A stretch of DNA of 17,936 nt from Lentzea aerocolonigenes (GTDB lineage: Bacteria > Actinomycetota > Actinomycetes > Mycobacteriales > Pseudonocardiaceae). This document shows positions 1 through 5,597 of the stretch, piece after piece. The position numbers and the translations under genes are program-made. The number at the start of each line of letters is the position of its first letter. Within the stretch, counting starts at the first letter, position 1. The stretch lies in contig NZ_JYJG01000292.1 in the NCBI RefSeq assembly GCF_000955955.1, forward strand, positions 1 to 17,936. Reading direction: 5' to 3'. The notes beneath the pieces are model-generated. The model saw nothing but the letters and a program-made list of their open reading frames with translations, was not told where the DNA came from and searched no databases.

Positions 1-1
1 G

Positions 2-133
2 TACTGGACGAAGAACTACCGGACCGGGATCGAGCTCGAGGACCCGGAGGCGTTGGACCGTCGTTACCCCTACTACGACCCGATCTCGACGCTCGGCGAC
101 GCCGGCCAGAAGTTGTGGGCGGACCAGACCTGA
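2..133 (+). CDS. 3' end of an unrecognised protein (partial)
   Basis: The second reading frame is open from the window edge to a TGA at 131-133 and gives 43 residues ending in GQKLWADQT. Third positions are mostly G or C and the composition is protein-like (many Tyr, Asp and Trp, and a run RRYPYYDPIS), so I take it as the C-terminus of a real gene whose start lies outside the window. I do not recognise the family, and no motif in so short a piece assigns a function. A strong hairpin begins 12 bases after the stop. The gene is convergent with the GRAS-protein operon. Confidence 0.6.
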   Translation, partial: YWTKNYRTGIELEDPEALDRRYPYYDPISTLGDAGQKLWADQT

Positions 134-144
134 CAGGCCACGAC

Positions 145-179
145 GGGGCCGTTTCTGGACATCTTCCAGAGACGGCCCC
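145..179. terminator. Hairpin terminator between convergent genes
   Basis: Two 15-base arms (145-159 GGGGCCGTTTCTGGA and 165-179 TCCAGAGACGGCCCC) pair fully with one G-U wobble around a 5-base loop. There is no T-run, which is common for actinomycete terminators. It lies 12 bases after the stop of the partial upstream gene and about 150 bases beyond the stop of the opposing GRAS-protein gene, so it can end transcription from both sides. Confidence 0.75.
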
Positions 180-325
180 ATCGGCATGGCCCAGAAACGG
201 CTCCGCAAGTCCACAATGGACTGCTAGGTAGGTCCACAACGGCCTCCCGCGTGTTCACCAAGCAGGGCCGCGCGTTCGGTTGTCCGAAGGCAGGTGCGGT
301 CAACCGCGCAGGCGCCCGGGATGCC

Positions 326-1414
326 TCATCCGGCAGGACGCGCGCCGATGACCGAGCAGACCGTGGCGTCGCGGTAACCGAGCCGGACCTGCTCGGGCAG
401 GACGCGAACCGTGAAGTCCGCGGGAAGCGCGGACACCGGCAGTCCCGGGGCGTCACCGTAAGGCTCGAAGCCGCAGCGCCGCAGCCGGCTGATCCAGGTG
501 GCGGCCGCCTCGTGCCGCTCGAAACGCTGGTCGTCGGTGCGCGAGCCGACGATGTTCATGACCTCGCGGGCGAAGAACGTCTTCATGTGGTCCTTCTCCT
601 GCCGGGTGGCAGGCGTCGCCTCGATGGCGCGGAGGATGGTGCCGAAGAACCGCCATGAGTTGAAGAACCGCTGCGGGAAGGACACCTCGTGGTGGTCGGT
701 GTCGAACTCGTTCAGCACCACCCCGCACGGGACCAGCATGCGCAACCGCTGGAAGAACTCGTCCCGGGCGTCGTGACCGGGACTCGGGTCCTGCATGTGG
801 TGCAGCGCCAAAGAAGCGTTGACCACCAACGGGACGTCGATGCGGGACAGGCTCATCCAGTCGTCGTCGTCAAGGTCCTCAGCTACCTTCGCCACGGGGA
901 GGAAGTCCAGATCGACGCCGTGCTCGGCCGCGGCCTGCCGCACGGTGCGCTCGGCTGTGGCCAGGCTTTCCCGGTCGGGGTCGACACCGATGACCGTGCA
1001 GTGGCGCAGTCCCGGGTTCGCGGCCGCGAGACCGTGCAGCAGCGCACTCTCCTGGCGACCGTGCCCGATGCCGACCGACATCAGGGCGAAGTCGTCCGCG
1101 GCGCCCACCTGCCCGGCGAGCAGCTCGTTGACGACCCGGCTCGTGTCCATGAACGGCAGGTAGGTGGTGAGCAGGTAGTACAGGTCGATCTGCGGCTGGT
1201 CGTAGGACTGTGTGTACAGGTTGGTCTCCGAGGGGCTGCCGTGCTCCTCGACGCGGTTGACCAGTGCGGCGCGGTAGAGCTCGTACGCCGCGTCCTGCGG
1301 CCGCACCTCGGGTCCGATCAGCTTCCGCAAGGTCTCCAGCGCGGGGCGGGCCTGCTCGGAGCGGCCAGCGTGGATGTGGGCGACGGCGTCGCACAGCAGG
1401 GCGAATTTTTCCAT
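326..1414 (-). CDS. Bacterial GRAS-domain protein (predicted Rossmann methyltransferase-like)
   Basis: This 362-residue protein resembles the GRAS fold known mainly from plant regulators. What I see: a Rossmann-like segment around 135-150 with CTVIGVDPD, VVNASLALHHM near 198, then VLNEFDTDHHEVSFPQRFF with a following aromatic stretch. That run matches the GRAS PFYRE region (E-x-D/N-x-H, then RF and a Y/F-rich helix). The piece with FAREVMNIVGSR, FERHEAAATW and CGFEPY matches the GRAS REIVNVV/ERHE/GF-P block before the SAW motif. Known: bacterial GRAS proteins have been proposed to be small-molecule methyltransferases, and plant members are regulators. Inferred: a tailoring enzyme or small-molecule binder. 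The ATG has a good Shine-Dalgarno (GAGGAGG, 7 bases upstream). It is the last gene of the E1/E2 operon. The substrate cannot be told from sequence. Confidence 0.82.
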   Translation of the reverse strand: MEKFALLCDAVAHIHAGRSEQARPALETLRKLIGPEVRPQDAAYELYRAALVNRVEEHGSPSETNLYTQSYDQPQIDLYYLLTTYLPFMDTSRVVNELLAGQVGAADDFALMSVGIGHGRQESALLHGLAAANPGLRHCTVIGVDPDRESLATAERTVRQAAAEHGVDLDFLPVAKVAEDLDDDDWMSLSRIDVPLVVNASLALHHMQDPSPGHDARDEFFQRLRMLVPCGVVLNEFDTDHHEVSFPQRFFNSWRFFGTILRAIEATPATRQEKDHMKTFFAREVMNIVGSRTDDQRFERHEAAATWISRLRRCGFEPYGDAPGLPVSALPADFTVRVLPEQVRLGYRDATVCSVIGARPAG

Positions 1415-1426
1415 CGGGCAGCCTCC

Positions 1427-1543
1427 TCAGGACAACCGGAACTTCTCGGCATTGCGGAGCGCCGCCGAAGGCCTGACTGACCGGACCAGTCGCACACTCG
1501 AGTCCTTCGACGGGATGACTGTCGTCACCGGCGGCATCCGCAT
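1427..1543 (-). CDS. Candidate 38-residue peptide gene
   Basis: This short reading frame lies between the E2 and GRAS genes. It begins MRMPPVTTVIPSK and ends NAEKFRLS. Evidence for coding: about four of five codons end in G or C, far more than in the other two frames of the same stretch. An AAGGAG lies upstream at 1556-1561, although 12 bases from the ATG is rather far. The TGA sits 12 bases before the GRAS ATG and next to that gene's Shine-Dalgarno, as in translational coupling. The peptide is rich in Ser, Arg and Val and has no Cys. I recognise no family. It could be a small pathway protein, a leader peptide controlling GRAS translation, a modified-peptide precursor, or a chance frame. Confidence 0.45.
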   Translation of the reverse strand: MRMPPVTTVIPSKDSSVRLVRSVRPSAALRNAEKFRLS

Positions 1544-1581
1544 GCCGCCGATGAACTCCTTCGTGGAGCACGCGTGTAGGG

Positions 1582-1601
1582 GCCCCCGTCAGGCCGGGGG
1601 C
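1582..1601 (-). terminator. Hairpin overlapping the E2 stop codon
   Basis: GCCCCCG (1582-1588) and CGGGGGC (1595-1601) form a perfect 7-bp all-G/C stem with a 6-base loop. The E2 stop codon (1589-1591) lies in the loop. There is no T-run, and the GRAS gene continues in the same direction. It may therefore be a partial terminator or an mRNA-stabilising hairpin that lowers expression of the peptide and GRAS genes relative to E1/E2. Confidence 0.45.
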
Positions 1602-2767
1602 TCGCACGCCTTGTCCGAGGCGTCCTGGTCACCTTCGGCACCGGCCGCGAGGGCGTCCGGTGTCTCCAGTGCTTGTTTGAGGTCGCCGAGGAAGGCCATC
1701 GCGTCGCGGCCGTTGACCACGCGGTGGTCGTAGACCAGACCGAGGTAGGCGAACCGGCGGGCTTCCGGCCTGCCCCGCTGGTCCAGGACCAGCTGTTCGT
1801 CGATGCCGCCCAGGGAGAGCGCGCAGGTCTGGCCGGGGAAGACGATGGGGGTTGCGAAGACCACACCGTCGGCGGTGTGCGGCGCGATCAAGATGTTGGC
1901 GCCGGTGAGCTCGTCGGCTCGGAACGTGCCGCTGACGGCTTTGTCGCGGAATCCTGTTATCACGTCGGCGATCCCGGCGACGCTCAGCGCGGCGGTGTTG
2001 TGCACGACCGGGGTGTACAGGCCCTTTCCGGCGTCCACGGCGACCGCGACGTGTGCGCGGGGGGCGGGCTCGATGGTGCCGTCGTCGAGGAGCCGGGTGA
2101 ACAGGCTCGGGTGCGCCGGGAGTTGCTCTGCCACCGCCTTGACGAGGAGGCCGAGCAGGGAGACGGAGCTACCGGTGCGCCGGCGCAGTTGCCGGGCGAG
2201 GTCCTGAGCCTGGCCGACGTCGACCTTGGCGTAGGCGGCGGCGGCCGGGATGGTGCGCATCGACTCGGTGACCACGGCGCCCACCGCCCGCTGCTGCGCC
2301 GGCAGTCGCCGGTCGGTGGGGGCACTGGCTTGCGCGGGGCGTGACAGCAGCGCTTCGACGTCGGCGGCGCGGATCAAGGTGCGGCCCAGTCCGCGGAGTT
2401 CGTCGTCGGTCAGGCCGTGCTGGTCCGCGAGTGCGCGCGCCGCCCTGGTGAGCGTCAGGCCGGCATCGGTTGCCGGCTCCGGCCCAGCGGTGGGGTCGGC
2501 GGCCGGTGCGGAGAGGTAGGCATGGCGTTCGTCCGCCGAGGCGAAGAGGTGGGCGACGGTCTGACCGGGGTGGCAGTCGGCGCCGCCCGCGAGGAGGGTG
2601 TGCAGGATGCCGTCCGCGGTGCTGTCGATCTCTTCCTGGATCTTGGAGGACTCGATCACCACCAGCGGCTGCCCCTTCTTGATGAGGGCGCCGTGCTCAG
2701 CGAGCCATTCGACCAAGACGTAGCTGGCGTCGTTGGTGTTGAGGGTGGGCAGCTTGACGCTGATCAC
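1589..2767 (-). CDS. 2-oxoacid dehydrogenase E2 (lipoyl dihydrolipoamide acyltransferase)
   Basis: E2 component of a pyruvate/acetoin/branched-chain-type dehydrogenase complex, 392 residues. It takes the acyl group made by E1 on a swinging lipoyl arm and passes it to CoA or another acceptor. Domains: lipoyl domain 1-80 with the lipoylation lysine K42 in ESSKIQE; Ala/Pro linker; peripheral subunit-binding domain about 103-141; catalytic acyltransferase domain about 160-370 with YDHRVVNGRD. H348 matches the catalytic histidine. The usual DHRxxDG aspartate is Asn352 here. The start is the GTG that overlaps the E1 beta stop (GTGA), with GGAGG 7 bases upstream; a longer frame to 2899 exists but only runs through the E1 beta gene. 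No E3 gene is nearby, so the housekeeping dihydrolipoamide dehydrogenase would have to serve. Substrate unknown. Confidence 0.93.
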   Translation of the reverse strand: MISVKLPTLNTNDASYVLVEWLAEHGALIKKGQPLVVIESSKIQEEIDSTADGILHTLLAGGADCHPGQTVAHLFASADERHAYLSAPAADPTAGPEPATDAGLTLTRAARALADQHGLTDDELRGLGRTLIRAADVEALLSRPAQASAPTDRRLPAQQRAVGAVVTESMRTIPAAAAYAKVDVGQAQDLARQLRRRTGSSVSLLGLLVKAVAEQLPAHPSLFTRLLDDGTIEPAPRAHVAVAVDAGKGLYTPVVHNTAALSVAGIADVITGFRDKAVSGTFRADELTGANILIAPHTADGVVFATPIVFPGQTCALSLGGIDEQLVLDQRGRPEARRFAYLGLVYDHRVVNGRDAMAFLGDLKQALETPDALAAGAEGDQDASDKACEPPA

Positions 2768-3777
2768 TGGGAAGCCTCCGAGAGGGCGCGGCGGAGTGCG
2801 GTCGTCTGAAGCAGGACGGTGTGCTCCAGGTGCGCGGCGGTGGGGATGACGCTCGGTTGGGCACTGAGCAGCAGCACCGGGCGGTCCAGCCGTCGCCACA
2901 GGTGCTCGTGCAGCTGCTGGGCGAGCATCTCGCCCCAGGTGCCGTCCGCCGCGCTGTCCTCTGCGACACAGATGCGGCGGGCGCGGGACACCGTCGCGAG
3001 CAGCGGTTCGACGGTGAACGGGTAGAGCCGGGAGGGCACCAGGAGTTCGCAGGTGATTTCCTCTTCCAGCAGCAGGGTGCGCATGGCGGCGACGGCTCGC
3101 TCGGTCAGGCCTCCCGGGGCCAGGATGATCCAGTCCGGGTCAGCGCAGTCCACGGGGAACACGCGCGCGGTCCGGCTCGGGTCGTCGAGCAGCTCGTACC
3201 GGAAGAGGTCGTCGACGACCCCGCTCTGGTGCATCGTGCGGGTGTAGAGCGTCTTGTCCTCGAACAGCATGCTCGGCTGCTCGCGGGAGAGCATGGCGGT
3301 GAGGACGTCCGCGTTGTCGTGGAACGGCGACATCTCGTACAGGCTCAGGGAGGGGATGCCGATGAAGTGCTTCTGCAGGCTCTGACTGTGGGTCGGCCCG
3401 TAACCCCGGTTGCCGCCGGTGGGGCAGCGGACCACCATGCTCATCGGCACGGGGCGGCCGTACATCGACACGGACTTGCTGGCGAAGTTCAGGAGTTGGT
3501 CGAACGCGAGAGCGGCGAAGTCGGAGAACATCATTTCCGCGACCGGGTGGTTGCCGGTCAGGGCGAGCCCGGCGGCGACGCCCACGATGCCGCCCTCGCT
3601 GATCGGCGAGGAGATCACCCGTTCCGGGTGGCGGTCCGACAGACCCCGCGCGGCCTTGAAGGCACCGCCGTACGGGTCGGCGATGTCCTCGCCGATGACG
3701 TAGGCGCGGGGATCGTCGTCGAGAAGCGTGTGCAGGGCCCGATTGAGGTTGCCGATCACCCGCTCCGGCCTGGTCAT
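2764..3777 (-). CDS. 2-oxoacid dehydrogenase E1 beta subunit
   Basis: 337-residue beta half of a thiamine-diphosphate E1, which with E1 alpha decarboxylates a 2-oxoacid (or cleaves acetoin) and reductively acylates the E2 lipoyl group. Recognisable family features are the N-terminal YVIGEDIADPYGGAF, the conserved SEGGIVGVAAGLAL with E61 in the place of the glutamate that activates thiamine, FSDFAALAFDQL, and the RCPTGGNRGYGPTHSQS loop. The C-terminal transketolase-type domain includes ILAPGGLTERAVAAM and RICVAEDSA. Length is normal. It starts at the ATG that overlaps the E1 alpha stop (ATGA) and ends overlapping the E2 GTG, so all three are translationally coupled. It looks closer to acetoin/pyruvate types than to branched-chain types, but substrate choice is not readable with confidence. 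Confidence 0.94.
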   Translation of the reverse strand: MTRPERVIGNLNRALHTLLDDDPRAYVIGEDIADPYGGAFKAARGLSDRHPERVISSPISEGGIVGVAAGLALTGNHPVAEMMFSDFAALAFDQLLNFASKSVSMYGRPVPMSMVVRCPTGGNRGYGPTHSQSLQKHFIGIPSLSLYEMSPFHDNADVLTAMLSREQPSMLFEDKTLYTRTMHQSGVVDDLFRYELLDDPSRTARVFPVDCADPDWIILAPGGLTERAVAAMRTLLLEEEITCELLVPSRLYPFTVEPLLATVSRARRICVAEDSAADGTWGEMLAQQLHEHLWRRLDRPVLLLSAQPSVIPTAAHLEHTVLLQTTALRRALSEASQ

Positions 3778-4754
3778 GCGTGCTCCCAGCGGGACGCGGG
3801 GCGGGCCTGGACCTCGCGCACGGCCTCGGCGATCGCCAGTCGCTGGCTCCGGTCCGCCGCGGCGAACTGCTCCGGGTGCTGCTTCTCGTACCGGCGGTAC
3901 CAGTCGTTCGCGGCCGCGTGCCGTATCGCCTCGGCGGGGCGGGAGTCGTCTCCCTTGCTGTGCGGGCCCACGCGGTTCGTGACGAACTCCACCACCAAGG
4001 GCTGGTGCTGGGTGCGGATGTCGTCGATCACGCCGGACAACTCCCGGCGCACCGCGGCGACGTCATGAGAGGTGACGTGGTGGTGCCGGATGCCGAAGGC
4101 CGCCGCGCGCGCCTGGATGGTGCCGGCCATCTGCCTCTCGGTCGGAGTGGACTGAGCGATCCTGTTGTTCTCGACCACGACCAGCAGGGGCAGTCCCCAC
4201 AACTGGGCCATGTTGAGCGCCTCGTACACCGCGCCCTCGCCCCACGTGCCGTCGCCGATGTGCACCACCGCGATCCGTCCGGGCTCGGCCCGTCGCAGGT
4301 GCAGGGCGACACCCGCGGCCACCGGCAGGCTCTCGCCCTGCACTCCGGTGGACAGGTAGCGGTCGCGGTAGATGTGCTGACTGCCGCCCACCCCGTGGCA
4401 CACGGCGCCCTCGCGCCCCATGATCTCCGCCAGCAGGCCGTGCGGGTCCCGGAAGCGGGCCAGGTAGTGGCCGTGTCCGCGGTGGTTGCTGAAGACGTAG
4501 TCACCCTCGTCCAGCAGCGCGTAGAGCGCGACGGGAATGTACTCCTGCCCGAGGCAGGTGTGCGTGGTGCCGTGCACCAGCCCCTGCGAGAACAGGTCCA
4601 GCACGGCCAGTTCGAAGTGACGGATCATCAGCAGGGTGTCGAGGTCCTCGGCCGGTAACCGCGACAGGCGCTGCGCGCCTGTCCGGGGCTGGGGTGCCGT
4701 GATCGCCGTTGCAGTGGTGCTGCCGCCGATGAGATGGGGTGCCGCGCTGACCAC
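3774..4754 (-). CDS. 2-oxoacid dehydrogenase E1 alpha subunit
   Basis: 326-residue alpha subunit of a heterotetrameric thiamine-diphosphate dehydrogenase. The cofactor motif begins GDGTWGEG (167-174) and ends with N196-N197, the standard GDG-x(about 26)-NN signature that binds Mg and diphosphate. SNHRGHGHYLA (89-99) and GREGAVCHGVGGSQHI are typical of acetoin/pyruvate-type E1 alpha. The start is the GTG at 4752-4754 because GAGGAG lies 6 bases upstream and the length then fits the family. The frame stays open to 4988, but that extra part has no family similarity and runs through the A/T-richer promoter region. First gene of the operon. Confidence 0.93.
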   Translation of the reverse strand: MVSAAPHLIGGSTTATAITAPQPRTGAQRLSRLPAEDLDTLLMIRHFELAVLDLFSQGLVHGTTHTCLGQEYIPVALYALLDEGDYVFSNHRGHGHYLARFRDPHGLLAEIMGREGAVCHGVGGSQHIYRDRYLSTGVQGESLPVAAGVALHLRRAEPGRIAVVHIGDGTWGEGAVYEALNMAQLWGLPLLVVVENNRIAQSTPTERQMAGTIQARAAAFGIRHHHVTSHDVAAVRRELSGVIDDIRTQHQPLVVEFVTNRVGPHSKGDDSRPAEAIRHAAANDWYRRYEKQHPEQFAAADRSQRLAIAEAVREVQARPASRWEHA

Positions 4755-4781
4755 AGTCGTCTCCTCAGGGAACTTCGACCG

Positions 4782-4796
4782 CCTGGGCACACCAGG
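4782..4796. promoter_or_regulatory. Inverted repeat in the E1 operon leader
   Basis: CCTGG-GCACA-CCAGG is a perfect 5-bp inverted repeat 28 bases upstream of the E1 alpha GTG. The sequence CCTGGGCACAC recurs at 5072-5082, on the regulator side of the same divergent spacer. The position fits an operator between the proposed promoter and the start codon. The binding protein is unknown; the neighbouring NB-ARC regulator is a guess. Confidence 0.3.
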
Positions 4797-4922
4797 TGAT
4801 CCCACTTGGTCACTGACTTTCGTACAAGTCGGGAGCGAGGTCACGTGGAGTGCCCCGTTACAATTCAACGAAACCGCAGCATTCGAACGAAAACAGAAAA
4901 ACCTCTCGGTTGCATCCATTTC

Positions 4923-4952
4923 AGTATACGAGAGCGGGCCTTTCTCTTCGAA
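4923..4952 (-). promoter_or_regulatory. Possible promoter of the E1/E2-GRAS operon
   Basis: On the - strand, TATACT (4923-4928) is one base from the -10 consensus and stands out in this G/C-rich DNA. A weak -35 TTCGAA (4947-4952) lies 18 bases upstream. Transcription would begin near 4916, giving a leader of about 160 bases to the E1 alpha GTG. The surrounding 4858-4930 is the most A/T-rich stretch of the spacer. Confidence 0.4.
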
Positions 4953-5597
4953 GTCTGGCATGTCGCCCTGTTCCACAGAAGCCGTCATTCCAACGTGCGG
5001 GACAGGTTCGGCACTGCATGCGTCCCATCAAGCCGATTAGCCACCGCCAGGGGGACATGACCTGCGACTTCCCTGGGCACACACCTGTCCGCAGCGCCTC
5101 CGGTGTCACGTCCACGTCACGACAAAGGTCGACACAAGTCGCCAAAATGCCCCCGGGCGAACGTGCCCGAACGATACTTTTGGGGTTCACCAGCTCGTGT
5201 TAGCGTCCCGGCAGCCAGCCTCTTCCAAGAGCCGGCGTCAGTATTTCCCGACCCCAAGGACGACATGTGGAACAGCCATGCCGCGACCCGCGATTTCCCT
5301 TCCGGCGTGGTCCACTGTCCGACCTTCCGCGGCGTTACCGCGAATTGCCCGCACATCCGTTTCCGTGCGTCGCCCTGCACAGCGGACATGAGGCGGTGCA
5401 CTCGCGGACGACCCCTCAAAACCGGACTGCCGCAGCGTCGCGGCTGCGAGATAGCCGTCGGACCGTCGGAGCATCGGCCGTCTCGGGATCCACTTCCGGA
5501 GGCGGCCCCACCGGCCACCGACAGTCCACACCGGACTCATCGCTCCGAATTCCACATCGGTTTGCCCTCCGAGACGGGCATGGGGGAAGTTAAGGGC

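Larger units (their letters stand above)
4755..5597. other. 843-bp divergent regulatory spacer
   Basis: It separates the E1 operon from the divergent regulator. Open frames cross it on both strands but none has family similarity or consistent codon bias, so I call it non-coding. Contents: the promoter and inverted repeat listed separately; tandem imperfect 10-mers ACAAAGGTCG (5122-5131) and ACACAAGTCG (5132-5141); an exact second copy of ACAAGTCG at 4824-4831; an inverted repeat CGGGC-GAACGT-GCCCG (5154-5169); and a -10-like GATACT (5173-5178) facing the regulator but lacking a -35 and 420 bases from its start. The length suggests long leaders or multiple operators. Confidence 0.55.

Noticed and set aside
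209..239. Direct repeat GTCCACAA (209-216 and 232-239) and a small inverted repeat GTCCA-CAA-TGGAC
   Set aside because: Too short to call an attachment site or operator. It lies between convergent genes where no start site is expected.
2768..2899. A longer E2 starting at 2899
   Set aside because: It would lie inside the E1 beta gene. The GTG overlapping the E1 beta stop begins directly at the lipoyl domain and has GGAGG upstream.
4755..4988. A longer E1 alpha starting at 4988
   Set aside because: The extra 78 residues have no E1 similarity and pass through the proposed promoter. GTG 4754 has GAGGAG at good distance and gives normal length.
5103..5597. A longer regulator starting at 5103
   Set aside because: The 165 extra residues have no similarity to XRE/NB-ARC proteins and weak codon bias. 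The HTH begins right after ATG 5598.
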